DNA of 64,000 nt from Liquorilactobacillus hordei DSM 19519 (GCF_019443985.1 NZ_CP049303.1:1488001-1552000); one strand, 5' to 3'. Positions 19,274 to 28,458 are shown, numbered from the stretch's first letter. Numbers and translations are program-made. Notes: generated by a model not told the origin, from the letters alone.

Positions 19274-20710
19274 TCATGAAGTTTTAAAGAAAGATTCAAG
19301 AATTGTTTTATAATTAAGTAGTGAATCATTTTGAGATACTTTTTTTTCAAATTTAAATTCGTTAAAATTCAAAGGATCTGTTTTTAACTGACAACAGCTG
19401 TTATTATGCTCAGGTATGCTTTTTTCCCCAAAATATTTTAGAAGGTATTCTCTTTTGCAGCCGTCATTTATAATATACCCCAAAAGTATCTTTAATTTCT
19501 CAAATTTTACTTTACGTCTTTTGAGAAACAGTTCCTTAATTCTACTAATTTCCATATTCTGGTTAAAATAATATTGCAATATTCTTTCTTTGTTAGACAA
19601 ATTGTCCTGTTCACCTGTATCCTTAAAATGTTCTATATCAAATTCATCAGGTAAACTATCCACGCTGAGCTGTTGTTGCAATCCTATATCTGATTTTGAA
19701 TACAATAAAACTGCGAGGCTCTTCTTCCCATCCCTACCTGCTCGTCCAATCTCTTGAACATAACTTTCTATGTCACTTGGAAGATGATAATGGATAACAT
19801 ACCGCACATCTTGTTTATTTATCCCCATTCCAAAAGCACTGGTGGCACAGACAATATCTAGTTGATTTTCCATAAACTGATGCTGGATTGTATAACGGTT
19901 CATTACACTTAAATCGGCATGATATGGAGCTGCCCGTAAATTCGTTTTTAATCCTATCATTTCACTAATTTTATTTGCTTGTTTTTTGCTTGAAAAATAA
20001 ATTATTCCTGGTCCAGCGAGCTGCGCAATTAACTCTGTCAAATACATATTTTTTTCCGCGGTGGAAGGTGATTCGTGGACAGCCAAAAAAATATTTGGTC
20101 GATCAACTGAATAACGGATTACCCGTATGTCTTCATTATTGTCGAACAAATTATCTTGGATATCATGGGAAACTTCACTTGTTGCTGTTGCAGTTAAAGC
20201 AAGCGTTAGTGGATTATGTAATAACTTTCTAAAATTCTTTATTCGTAAATAATCTGGACGAAAGTCTGGACCCCATTGAGAAATACAATGTGCTTCATCC
20301 ACAACTACAAGGCCAATTTCAATTTTTAGTAACTCCTCCATGACCTTATCATTTCTTAACATTTCTGGAGATACATAAATAAATGCGTACCACGCAATAT
20401 TGGCTAAAATAAAATTTTTTTCACTATATGATAACTCAGATGTCAATGCAACAACCCTTTTTTCACCAGCATATTTTAACTGCTCTACCTGATCATTCAT
20501 CAAAGATAGTAACGGTGATATTATTAGTACGGTCTTCTTAATAATCTTACCGGTTAGCTGGTAGCATAAAGACTTGCCTGTACCCGTTGGTAGAATACCC
20601 AAGGTTGAATTATTTGAAAGTAAGTTTTTGATAATTTCGGCTTGACCAGTCTTAAATTCAGTATATCCAAAGTATTGCTTCAGCAATTGTTTTAACTCTA
20701 GATCATCCAA
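19274..20710 (-). CDS. recQ: RecQ family ATP-dependent DNA helicase
   Basis: 478 aa from a TTG start at 20710, preceded by AAAGGAG at eight bases and overlapping the end of ypbB by 8 bases. Helicase motifs: PTGTGKS (41-47), DEAH (138-141), the aromatic-rich HCISQWGPDFRPDY loop, ATAT, and QEIGRAGRDG. Short RecS-like form with no HRDC domain. The zinc-binding part is degenerate: one Cys in GCKREYLL and an adjacent CC pair (NNSCCQL) instead of the usual four spaced cysteines. Probably acts in replication-fork repair. Cotranscribed with ypbB. Confidence 0.94.
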   Translation of the reverse strand: MDDLELKQLLKQYFGYTEFKTGQAEIIKNLLSNNSTLGILPTGTGKSLCYQLTGKIIKKTVLIISPLLSLMNDQVEQLKYAGEKRVVALTSELSYSEKNFILANIAWYAFIYVSPEMLRNDKVMEELLKIEIGLVVVDEAHCISQWGPDFRPDYLRIKNFRKLLHNPLTLALTATATSEVSHDIQDNLFDNNEDIRVIRYSVDRPNIFLAVHESPSTAEKNMYLTELIAQLAGPGIIYFSSKKQANKISEMIGLKTNLRAAPYHADLSVMNRYTIQHQFMENQLDIVCATSAFGMGINKQDVRYVIHYHLPSDIESYVQEIGRAGRDGKKSLAVLLYSKSDIGLQQQLSVDSLPDEFDIEHFKDTGEQDNLSNKERILQYYFNQNMEISRIKELFLKRRKVKFEKLKILLGYIINDGCKREYLLKYFGEKSIPEHNNSCCQLKTDPLNFNEFKFEKKVSQNDSLLNYKTILESFFKTS

Positions 20711-21728
20711 TTTTCTTACTCCTTTCAATCTGAAATAACCTATATTTAAAGAACTCAATTCGATTGCTCAATTGATTATAGTCCCAATTAGTTACATCAC
20801 CAGTAAAAGTCTTCGTCATAATTTCGTATTCTTCAACTGTTATAAGGCTGTCGTAGGGGAATTTATCGCACAAAATTGCACTCTCTAGTAGATGTTCTTT
20901 AATTGTACTTATTCTTAATCTACGCCTTTTGGCTATTCGTTCAATATTTTGCCTTTCATTAAATAATTGATAAGTAATTGAAGCACTTTTAGATAATCGC
21001 TCCTCTGTATTTATGGGAACGACCAACTTTTTAAAAACAGAATCTCCTCTTAAAAGAAATAATGCAAATTGCATACCTAAATCTCGCCACAATGTGGTAA
21101 CATCTTCGTACGAAAAATCTGGAAGTACCATCGCAACCTGTTGAAACGTTTTTCCAATCGTTTTATGCCCGCTAAAGAGGGACATAAAAATATCTGCCTG
21201 TTCCTTAGGAAAACGCTCCAAAAAGGCTTCAAGCAAGTGCTTTAGACTCGTAACGAGTTTCTCTTTATTATTTACTGTTTGATACCATGCCCTAAAAAAT
21301 AACTGTGTTCTAATTGAAGAACCAATCACATAGTAATGACGATTATGATATGACAACTCTGACACTACCTGTATCAATAGTGGCAGAAGGTCAAGCCACT
21401 GTTTCTCATTTATATGTTGAAAAAGTTTTGGTTCAGTTATTATATAATTGCTTTTTTGATAATTATTTTTCTGAATAATTCCATTAGGAGACAAGACTAA
21501 ACCGGTTGGGGTTACTTCAAGATAATTTTCGTTGCGCAGTTTAGTTATTTGTAGATCAAATTCCTGCTCGTTCAAATTAGGTTCAACATTTAACCAATCT
21601 AAAATATGATACTGCATTCCCCAGAACAAACTTGACACAGTCCGCTTATTACATAAGACTTGCCTAATTACTGTATGCCTTCTTGGCTGAACGTCAGAGA
21701 AAAAAAGTAGCCATTTTTTTTCATTCAA
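20703..21728 (-). CDS. ypbB: YpbB-like helix-turn-helix protein
   Basis: About 341 aa. The C-terminal third has an HTH_40-type domain (ERIAKRRRLRISTIKEHLLES), the N-terminal part has a helical repeat region with VLCNKRTVSSLFW. In Bacilli ypbB is always next to recQ, and here it overlaps recQ by 8 bases. The start is uncertain: a TTG at 21728 has AGGGG at eight bases; the frame also has a GTG at 21737 with the site too close. Function is unknown; a partner or regulator of the helicase is a reasonable inference from context only. Confidence 0.82.
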   Translation of the reverse strand: MNEKKWLLFFSDVQPRRHTVIRQVLCNKRTVSSLFWGMQYHILDWLNVEPNLNEQEFDLQITKLRNENYLEVTPTGLVLSPNGIIQKNNYQKSNYIITEPKLFQHINEKQWLDLLPLLIQVVSELSYHNRHYYVIGSSIRTQLFFRAWYQTVNNKEKLVTSLKHLLEAFLERFPKEQADIFMSLFSGHKTIGKTFQQVAMVLPDFSYEDVTTLWRDLGMQFALFLLRGDSVFKKLVVPINTEERLSKSASITYQLFNERQNIERIAKRRRLRISTIKEHLLESAILCDKFPYDSLITVEEYEIMTKTFTGDVTNWDYNQLSNRIEFFKYRLFQIERSKKIG

Positions 21729-21930
21729 ATATATCACCCCTATTTGTCTCTATAATTATTCTACATTATTAATACGTATTTAGTCAGAAATATTAATATT
21801 ACCTACAAAAAAATTACAAAAAAGGCAGTCAAAAATCAGAAAAAATTGCGTACTATCTTATAGTATTAACCTTATCACAAATAATTCGAAGTTTGACTTA
21901 ACTTTGAATCTAGTATTATATTTGGTCATA

Positions 21931-21978
21931 GAAAATGCCCTATGATAATTAGCATTTCTACTAACTATCATAGGACAC
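21931..21978 (-). terminator. terminator-like hairpin after ribU
   Basis: CCTATGATA and TATCATAGG arms with inner TTAG/CTAA form a long stem; on the minus strand CATTTTC follows. The T run is short, so strength is uncertain. The rest of the gap 21738-22017 holds nothing I can name. Confidence 0.6.
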
Positions 21979-22017
21979 TTCATCTTAACCCAGTCTTTTA
22001 AAAAATTATTTTACAAA

Positions 22018-22596
22018 TTACTTCAGTACTACTGATTGTTTAACAATCCAATCCTTCATTTTGACAAACAGAATCCAAAATGCTGTTCCTACTAAAAGCC
22101 CCTTAATGAGATTAAATGGAACAACGCCAATTAAGATAAATTTAGCGAGTGGCATAGACAGATTCATTCCTAACACCTTCATGTAAAGTGGCATGATTAC
22201 TAAATAATTAGCTAATGATAAGATAACTGTCAAACTAATTGTTCCAAATAAAATAGAACGAAGAATATTCCAAATATTTACATCATATTTCTTACGCAAA
22301 GTGTAAAATATCGGTAAAGTCAGTGTCATTGATGCAAAAAAATTAGTTGTCACACCAATTAAACTATCAATCGATGGACCAGAAATTATAAAGTATAAGA
22401 TTGAACGAATCAAAGCAATCTCGATTCCTCCCAGTGGCCCAAGAATAAACATTCCAAAAAGAATTGGTAAGTCCGAAAAATCAACTTTCATGTAAGGAAC
22501 TAAGGGGACTACCACAAAGGATAAAAACATTAACAAGTACGACACCCCTGCCAGACTAGCAGAAATAACGTAGCGACGTGTAGCTGTATAGACCAT
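22018..22596 (-). CDS. ribU: riboflavin ECF transporter substrate-binding protein RibU
   Basis: 192 aa, about six membrane segments, with the RibU pattern VPYMKVDFSDLPILFGMFILGPLGG and IALIRSILYFI. It is the S component that binds riboflavin and docks to the shared ECF energizing module, which is not in this window. The FMN riboswitch directly upstream proves the substrate class. ATG at 22596 has GGAGG eight bases upstream; a TTG one codon earlier is possible. Confidence 0.95.
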   Translation of the reverse strand: MVYTATRRYVISASLAGVSYLLMFLSFVVVPLVPYMKVDFSDLPILFGMFILGPLGGIEIALIRSILYFIISGPSIDSLIGVTTNFFASMTLTLPIFYTLRKKYDVNIWNILRSILFGTISLTVILSLANYLVIMPLYMKVLGMNLSMPLAKFILIGVVPFNLIKGLLVGTAFWILFVKMKDWIVKQSVVLK

Positions 22597-22642
22597 CAAA
22601 AAAACCTCCTGATGTTCATCTTCATGGATCTTATTTGGAATA

Positions 22643-22820
22643 CAAAAAATCCCTGCTGATCAGAGACCAACAGGGTTCGATTGACTTTCATAATCAAATA
22701 AGCCCTATCTTCTTTATCCAGACTTTACTGTCGGTATTGGATTTACACCAAATCAACTGCACGCATGCAGGTCGCGGACTATCACCGCCGGTCGGGAGTT
22801 TCACCCTGCCCCTGAAGATA
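22643..22820 (-). ncRNA. FMN riboswitch (RFN element) controlling ribU
   Basis: On the minus strand the aptamer (about 22820-22706) begins TATCTTCAGGGGCAGGGTG, includes CCGACCGGCGGTGATAGTCC and closes with GGATAAAGAAGATA, the conserved FMN element. The expression platform is an intrinsic terminator: CCCTG (22671-22675 side) pairs with CAGGG (22651-22655 side) and six Ts follow (complement of 22644-22649). FMN binding is expected to favour the terminator and switch riboflavin uptake off. Confidence 0.97.
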
Positions 22821-22884
22821 AACTATATTATTTTTTAGTACTCTTTGAGTCTATCATTATTCTAGTAATAATGCAACTAGTTAT

Positions 22885-23604
22885 TTACTTACTTTTTAGA
22901 CGCATAATTTCATCATGTGTTAGTTCTCTAAAATTTCCTGAAGTCAAACCATCTAGTGTCAAAAAACCATATGTTTCACGTTTTAATTTTTCTACTGGAT
23001 GACCTATTGCATCAAACATTTTTTTTACTTGGTGATAACGACCTTCATGGATTGTCAATGAAACAAGTGACTTATTCTTTTTCTGATCCATTGATAATAA
23101 TTTTGCTTTTGCGGGTGCAGTCTTTTTCCCTTCTATCGTCACCCCTAGACGTAACTTTTTAAAATCTTCATTTTCAGGAACACCTGCGACTTTAGCAACA
23201 TAAGTTTTATCAACTTTATTGCTGGGATGCATCATTTTATTGGCTAATTCACCATCATTAGTCATTAAAAGCAAACCAGAAGTATCATAATCAAGTCTTC
23301 CTACAGGATAAATTCGCTGCTCAATATTCTTAAAATAATCAGTTACAACTTTGCGCCCTTTATCATCACTTGCCGCAGTGATAACACCACGTGGTTTATA
23401 GAAGATGAAGTACACTTTTTTTTCTGTATCCAGCGTTTTACCAGCAACAACAACTACATCATTACTTGATACTTTTGTACCAAGCTCTCTAACAACCTTG
23501 CCGTTTACAGATACTTTTCCCTCCAAAATCATTTTTTCAGATGCTCTTCTGGAAGCTACGCCCGCATTTGCCATAACTTTTTGTAAACGTTCATTTGATT
23601 CCAT
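22885..23604 (-). CDS. rluB: 23S rRNA pseudouridine synthase RluB family
   Basis: 239 aa. N-terminal S4 RNA-binding domain (RLQKVMANAGVASRRASE...VSVNGKVV) followed by the pseudouridine synthase core with the catalytic Asp105 in GRLDYDTSG and GRYHQVKKMF. Probably modifies 23S rRNA near position 2605. The ATG at 23604 has AGGAG eight bases upstream; the frame continues to 23649 without a better start. It follows scpB at 19 bases, the order of most Firmicutes. Confidence 0.95.
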   Translation of the reverse strand: MESNERLQKVMANAGVASRRASEKMILEGKVSVNGKVVRELGTKVSSNDVVVVAGKTLDTEKKVYFIFYKPRGVITAASDDKGRKVVTDYFKNIEQRIYPVGRLDYDTSGLLLMTNDGELANKMMHPSNKVDKTYVAKVAGVPENEDFKKLRLGVTIEGKKTAPAKAKLLSMDQKKNKSLVSLTIHEGRYHQVKKMFDAIGHPVEKLKRETYGFLTLDGLTSGNFRELTHDEIMRLKSK

Positions 23605-23623
23605 ATTTACTTCTCCTATTTTT

Positions 23624-24214
23624 TCATTCACCGTCTTCAAGTGTTTCATTGAATAAGTCTAGTAGATTCTGTTCTCCATCATTCAGAACACCTTCCTCAG
23701 ATATTTCTGGTAAAGATGGTAATTCATCCAATGAATGCAATCCAAAGTAATTTAAAAAGTTCTCCGTTGTTTTATATAAAATGGGCCGCCCTGGTGCTTC
23801 AAGCCTCCCGGCTTCTTCAATTAATTCAAATGCTAATAATTTTTGGATTGATCCGTGGGATTTAACTCCCCGAATCTCATCAATTCGAACACGCGTAACA
23901 GGTTGCTGATATGCAATAATTGCAAGTGTCTCTAATGCTGCACGAGAAAGAGCAGACATATTAGGAGCCTCAAAATAATTTTTTAAGAGTTCTGCAAATT
24001 TGCTCTTGGTCGCCAACCGATAAAATTCATTAGTTACAATTATTTCCAGACAACAATCTTCATCAGCTACATATTTTTTATTTAATACCCCGATTTGCTC
24101 TATTACAGCTGGTTTCATTAATCCAGTTAATTGTGAAAGTTGTGCTAAAGAAATTCCCTCATTTCCCGCAACAAAAAGAAGAGCTTCAATCTCTGCTTGA
24201 ATTGTCGATTGCAT
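23624..24214 (-). CDS. scpB: segregation and condensation protein B
   Basis: 196 aa, two winged-helix domains (IEALLFVAGNEGISLAQL; IAYQQPVTRVRIDEIRGVKS). ScpB dimers bind the ScpA kleisin of the SMC condensin complex. The start overlaps the end of scpA by 29 bases, with GGAG eight bases before the ATG, so the two are coupled. Confidence 0.97.
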   Translation of the reverse strand: MQSTIQAEIEALLFVAGNEGISLAQLSQLTGLMKPAVIEQIGVLNKKYVADEDCCLEIIVTNEFYRLATKSKFAELLKNYFEAPNMSALSRAALETLAIIAYQQPVTRVRIDEIRGVKSHGSIQKLLAFELIEEAGRLEAPGRPILYKTTENFLNYFGLHSLDELPSLPEISEEGVLNDGEQNLLDLFNETLEDGE

Positions 24215-24956
24215 TAACTACACTCCTCAAAATAATGGTATCTAAACTCTGTTTTTGAATTATCTCGATTGTTCCTCTTTTTACCAGCTCTAACATAGCT
24301 AAAAAAGAAGTTACAATCTTTTCAACTTGGATCTCCTGACCTAAAAGCAAAGAGTCGAAAGAAACAGAAACCTTCTTCGACAAGCAATACAAAATATTTG
24401 TCATCTCACCTGCTATCGTAAAGTGTTCTTTTCTAATACTTCCCTTCTTTGCTATAACAGTTCTTTTACTAGTCAAAAGGCGCACAAAAGCCTGTTGTAA
24501 AAGCATTGCAGACTGTCCTTCACTCAACAAAATTTTGCGTGTATTGTCTGGTTCATCTGCCTGCTCCCTAGTATAATGCAACGCTCTTGATTCGAAAAGT
24601 TCATCCAGATTTTCAGCAGCCATTTGGTAACATTGATGCTCCAAAAGCTGTTGTACGAGTTCGAGTCTTGGATCCTCAACGATCTCATTATCTTCAAATT
24701 CATCATGATTGGGTAGGAGCATTTTGCTTTTTATATTTAGTAATGTAGAAGCCATAACCAAATACTCCCCAGCTATATCAAGTTCCATCGTCTGCATTTG
24801 ATGCAACTGTTCGATATACTGCGCAGTAATCTCTGCCATTGGGATATCATAAATATCCATTTGATTTTGTTTTATAAGATGCAATAACAAATCCAAAGGT
24901 CCCTCAAAGCTCTTTAGTTTGAAAGTCAATTTTTGGTTCTCAAAACTAGTTACCAT
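24186..24956 (-). CDS. scpA: segregation and condensation protein A
   Basis: 256 aa kleisin that bridges the SMC heads. N-terminal SMC-neck binding region with FEGPLDLLLHLIKQNQMDIYDIP, acidic middle, and C-terminal winged helix. Overlaps ribT by 11 bases and scpB by 29; ribT-scpA-scpB-rluB form one unit. Confidence 0.97.
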   Translation of the reverse strand: MVTSFENQKLTFKLKSFEGPLDLLLHLIKQNQMDIYDIPMAEITAQYIEQLHQMQTMELDIAGEYLVMASTLLNIKSKMLLPNHDEFEDNEIVEDPRLELVQQLLEHQCYQMAAENLDELFESRALHYTREQADEPDNTRKILLSEGQSAMLLQQAFVRLLTSKRTVIAKKGSIRKEHFTIAGEMTNILYCLSKKVSVSFDSLLLGQEIQVEKIVTSFLAMLELVKRGTIEIIQKQSLDTIILRSVVNAIDNSSRD

Positions 24957-25308
24957 CGTTACGGTGCTCCCATTTCGTAATTAACCTTGCTGTTTCAAGA
25001 CTCCCCATCATTTTTCTGCCTGGATATAGTTCACATAATCCACTAAGCATGCTAAAACTAACACCTTCATTTCTCTCGGCAGGTGTTATTGCAATATGTC
25101 GTACCATTAAAATTTCATCTGAAATTTCAACGCCAATCACACCAATAAAATCACCATTATCATTTTTCCAAAGATAAAGACATCTTTCATCTGCACCACT
25201 ATACCAATTTAACTCTGTTTTCAGATGTGAGTACTCCTTTAAATCTGGAATAAATGAAAGCAATCCCATTGTAATTTTTTCATAATCATTTTTATACTTA
25301 TAAAGCAT
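24946..25308 (-). CDS. ribT: RibT-like GNAT acetyltransferase
   Basis: 120 aa. N-terminus LYKYKNDYEKITMGLLSFIPD closely follows Bacillus RibT, with a GNAT fold region VRHIAITPAERNEGVSFSML (acetyl-CoA loop is weak: RNEGVS rather than RGxGIG). Substrate unknown. AGGAGG five bases before the ATG at 25308 selects that start over 25368. In Bacillus ribT closes the riboflavin operon before scpA; here the riboflavin biosynthesis genes are absent but ribT-scpA linkage remains. Confidence 0.88.
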   Translation of the reverse strand: MLYKYKNDYEKITMGLLSFIPDLKEYSHLKTELNWYSGADERCLYLWKNDNGDFIGVIGVEISDEILMVRHIAITPAERNEGVSFSMLSGLCELYPGRKMMGSLETARLITKWEHRNDGN

Positions 25309-25393
25309 GATGACCTCCTGTGGTCGCAAAAAAAGTATTAATAAGTAAAGTTGCATCAACTTTATCATAATTTTATTCTATAAACAATTCATT

Positions 25394-26281
25394 CTAAGCT
25401 CGCGGATGATATTTCCCATAGATTTCTGCTAATCTTCTCTTAGATAAATGAGTATAAATCTGAGTTGTTGAAATATCTGCATGTCCTAAAAGTTCCTGAA
25501 CAATTCTTAAATCTGCTCCATTTTCTAAGATATGTGTTGCAAATGAATGTCTAAGCGTATGTGGGGTAACATTTTTTTCAATTCCGGCATGCAAAACATC
25601 CACTTTCAAGTTTTTCCAAATTCCCTGCCTTGTTAGCTTTTTGCCATGATGATTTAGAAACAAAAAATTACTTTGTTGTTTTCCCAATAGCTTAGGACGA
25701 ACATCATTCAAATATTGCTCAACCCATGAAATAGCTTTATCTCCAATTGGAACAATCCTCTCCTTTTGCCCTTTACCAATTGTTTGAATTAATCCTAAAC
25801 TCAAATGTAAGTCTGCAAGCCGTATATTTATTACCTCACTAACACGTAATCCTGTAGCATACATCAATTCCAAGATTGCTCGATTTCTAACGCCAAGAGG
25901 TTTCGCGGTATCAGGTGAATTCAAAAGTTTCTCAACTTCTGTTGTCGAAAGTACTTCTGGAAGATGTTCACTTTTTTTGGGAGCATCAATCAACTCCATC
26001 GGATCGTTTTGAATACGACCTTCTTCGACCAAATATTGAAAAAATTTTCTTAAACTGGTCACAGAGCGTACAATCGAACTCGTTGCTTTTTTCTGATTAG
26101 CTTCTAACTCTAAAAAATCAACAATGACCTGTCTTGTAATAATCGCGAAATCATCAATTTTCTTTGTTTCAAGAAATGCAATGAACTGTACTAGATCATT
26201 TTGATAGCTATTAACCGTGTTTTCAGAAAGTCCGCGTTCTACTTTTAAATAATGTATATAATCTAAAATAGTATTTTTGAT
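25394..26281 (-). CDS. xerD: site-specific tyrosine recombinase XerD, probable AUC start
   Basis: 295 aa from 26281. Tyrosine recombinase that resolves chromosome dimers with its partner at dif. N-terminal SAM-like domain (DYIHYLKVERGLSENT), catalytic residues in ATGLRVSEV, GKGQKERIVP, HTLRHSFATH and ISTTQIYTH with the nucleophile Tyr. Homology begins exactly at an ATC codon (IKNTILDYI, where relatives have MK..), and GAGG lies eight bases before it; the length also fits (Bacillus XerD 296 aa). The only conventional in-frame start is GTG at 26344, inside fur, which would add 21 unrelated residues. Order fur-xerD-ribT-scpA is conserved. Confidence 0.93.
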   Translation of the reverse strand: MKNTILDYIHYLKVERGLSENTVNSYQNDLVQFIAFLETKKIDDFAIITRQVIVDFLELEANQKKATSSIVRSVTSLRKFFQYLVEEGRIQNDPMELIDAPKKSEHLPEVLSTTEVEKLLNSPDTAKPLGVRNRAILELMYATGLRVSEVINIRLADLHLSLGLIQTIGKGQKERIVPIGDKAISWVEQYLNDVRPKLLGKQQSNFLFLNHHGKKLTRQGIWKNLKVDVLHAGIEKNVTPHTLRHSFATHILENGADLRIVQELLGHADISTTQIYTHLSKRRLAEIYGKYHPRA

Positions 26282-26315
26282 ATGCTCACCCTCATTAATA
26301 CAACTTAGCCAATTT

Positions 26316-26771
26316 CTACTCTTTTTTTGCCAAACAATCCGCACAGATACCTTGAAAAATCAGTCGATGATCTGTTACTTCGAAACCAAACTGATTTTTG
26401 ATTTTCTCTTCAACACCTAGAAGCAAATCTTCATGGACCTCTTGGACTTTACCACAATTCTTGCAAAGTAAATGATGATGAAAATGACCTTGATCCGATA
26501 ATCTTAGATCATAGCGTGACATACCATCCTCAAAATTAATTTTATTCACTATTCCTAATTCAAATAAAATTTCAAGAGTTCTATAAACAGTTGCCAAACC
26601 AATATCTGTTTCTTCTTCTCTGACTAGCGTGAATAACTCCTCAGCAGAAAGGTGTTTTTCATAGTTATGTAAAAGTGTACTGACCGTAGCACGTCTTTGT
26701 GGTGTTAACTTTAAACCAGCTTGATGTAGTTGGGATTCAATGTCAGTTATTTGTGTTTCCAAAAATTCCAT
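26316..26771 (-). CDS. fur: Fur family metal-responsive transcriptional regulator
   Basis: 151 aa. N-terminal winged helix (LTPQRRATVSTLL, GLATVYRTLEIL), then the HHH histidine cluster (98-100) and two CxxC pairs (Cys103/106, Cys143/146) for structural zinc. Sits before xerD as fur does in Bacillus, so Fur is more likely than Zur or PerR, but the metal cannot be read from sequence. PerR-type oxidation-sensitive pattern cannot be judged. GGAG eight bases before the ATG. Confidence 0.9.
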   Translation of the reverse strand: MEFLETQITDIESQLHQAGLKLTPQRRATVSTLLHNYEKHLSAEELFTLVREEETDIGLATVYRTLEILFELGIVNKINFEDGMSRYDLRLSDQGHFHHHLLCKNCGKVQEVHEDLLLGVEEKIKNQFGFEVTDHRLIFQGICADCLAKKE

Positions 26772-26803
26772 TACATTAACTCCTTCTTTCTTACATCAAA
26801 TGA

Positions 26804-27670
26804 TTATTTTTCGTTAAGATACATCTTTCCATCAGTTTGCTTTACTAAACCAGCCTTCATCAGATGGCCAACAGCCCTTTTAAACTGTCCCTTACTAATT
26901 CCAAAATAATCTTTGATGTCCTCGGGGGTAGACTTATCAGTATAATTCAGAACACCCTCAGAATGTTGCAATGCCGCTAAAATCATTTGTGCATCATCAC
27001 TGATTGCTTCATATGCTCTTCTACGCAACGAGAGATTGAGTGTGCCATCTGGCCTAACTCCAATTACACGTGCATTGAGATGCTCTCCTAAGCGAGGTTC
27101 ACGATCTCTCTCACTTGGATGAATAAATCCTAATTCAAAATCTGAAGTTATTACATGTGTCCCTGCCATTTTTAAGCGGTATGCAATTGCTTCAACGTTT
27201 TTATTCTTCATACTAGTATCTGCTTTACCAGAAATCCCCTTAAAGATTTCTTCACTCGCAATGGTTCCCCAAAGACGTCCTTTAGCATCAACTCTCAAAG
27301 CAATCATTAAACTATCACCTTTTTTCGGCCAAAGATTTGTCAACTCAGGAAGTTCATCAAGTGAAACTGCAACATCTTTGTTTGGCAAACCAATGTCCAC
27401 GAAAACACCCAAATCACGTCTACTAGCAACAACCTCTCCAAACGCATAACGGCCAATTTGAGTAGTTGGTATTTTCTTAGTTATCTGCATCTCATGATCT
27501 TCATTTTCATATGCAAATCCAGAAACCAAAGCCCCTTTAACTAATTCTGCTTCGACTTCTTTTTTGTCTAACCTAAAAGTCGTCCCTTCATATTGCAAAA
27601 AATACAAATCATCATTTTGATCAGTTACACGTGCTTCTATAATGTGGCCAATCACTTTATCTTTTTCCAT
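26804..27670 (-). CDS. cvfB: CvfB-like S1 RNA-binding protein
   Basis: 288 aa with three S1-type beta-barrels (about 5-60, 70-140 with GVFVDIGLPNKDVAVSLDELPEL, 150-215) and a C-terminal winged helix (DIKDYFGISKGQFKRAVGHLMKAGLV), the layout of CvfB/YitL, an RNA-binding regulator of virulence factors and translation in Staphylococcus. GGAGG six bases before the ATG. Follows the DUF441 gene by 12 bases and precedes fur by 32. Confidence 0.9.
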   Translation of the reverse strand: MEKDKVIGHIIEARVTDQNDDLYFLQYEGTTFRLDKKEVEAELVKGALVSGFAYENEDHEMQITKKIPTTQIGRYAFGEVVASRRDLGVFVDIGLPNKDVAVSLDELPELTNLWPKKGDSLMIALRVDAKGRLWGTIASEEIFKGISGKADTSMKNKNVEAIAYRLKMAGTHVITSDFELGFIHPSERDREPRLGEHLNARVIGVRPDGTLNLSLRRRAYEAISDDAQMILAALQHSEGVLNYTDKSTPEDIKDYFGISKGQFKRAVGHLMKAGLVKQTDGKMYLNEK

Positions 27671-27682
27671 TATTTTCCTCCA

Positions 27683-28141
27683 TTAGTTAAGACTCACATG
27701 TAATAAACTCATTATACAATAGGCAATTCCGGAAGCAATTACAGGGCCAGCAGCAACTCCTCGCAAAAAAACAACACCAATTATTGTTCCAATCACCAAG
27801 GCAACTGTTACTTGTGGGGAACTTGCCAATAAAGAAACTCCTTGACGAGATAAAACTGCAACTAAAATCCCACAAGCAATCGAAATAATTCCTACAGGTG
27901 TTTTAAAAATCTGAATTAAGTCACTAAAAGTTATTTGTCCAGTAGCAATTGGGATAAGTATAGCAACCGAAATCACTGTTACACCCCAATTGATACCCTT
28001 TGTCTGTATTGTCGGCATCCATTCATTCGTAAACGGAACTGCTTTTAATAACAAAACAACCACTGCAGCAATTGTAAGTGACGTGTTCTTCGCAAAAAGA
28101 GCAACTAAAAAAATAATTCCCAAAAAAAGCCAACTTTCCAT
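27683..28141 (-). CDS. DUF441 / UPF0756 membrane protein
   Basis: 152 aa, four to five membrane segments, Gly/Ile/Val-rich, with [20 protein letters not shown] and [21 protein letters not shown] typical of DUF441 (Bacillus YtwI). Function unknown. First gene of a likely DUF441-cvfB-fur unit. In Bacillus ytwI also lies near pyk, as here. Confidence 0.9.
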   Translation of the reverse strand: MESWLFLGIIFLVALFAKNTSLTIAAVVVLLLKAVPFTNEWMPTIQTKGINWGVTVISVAILIPIATGQITFSDLIQIFKTPVGIISIACGILVAVLSRQGVSLLASSPQVTVALVIGTIIGVVFLRGVAAGPVIASGIAYCIMSLLHVSLN

Positions 28142-28458
28142 TTTTCCACCCCAATGTATATATTCGTTACCTATTTTAACCGAAACCGGTATAAATTGCT
28201 AATTAATATCTAAATTATCCAATAAAGCCTTCAGTAAACATTAATTATTCTCATAAAGAAGCCCTACATTTAACTCTGACAAAAAATGAGTGTGTTAAAA
28301 ATCAATAAACTCAAAATTAAATCGAAAAATTTTGCTTATGAAACCTTGTTATTATCGGATACTGACAGCAAATAAAATTTAGCCTTCGCTTCATTACTTT
28401 CCTATTCAGGATAAAAAACTCCTTGTGTCAACATCTTCATATGCCTACAAAATAAAAA
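28142..28458. other. AT-rich intergenic region without recognisable gene
   Basis: About 320 bases between the DUF441 start and the pyk terminator. It must hold the DUF441 promoter, but no convincing pair of hexamers stands out, and no reading frame has both a start with a ribosome site and coding character. Confidence 0.5.
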
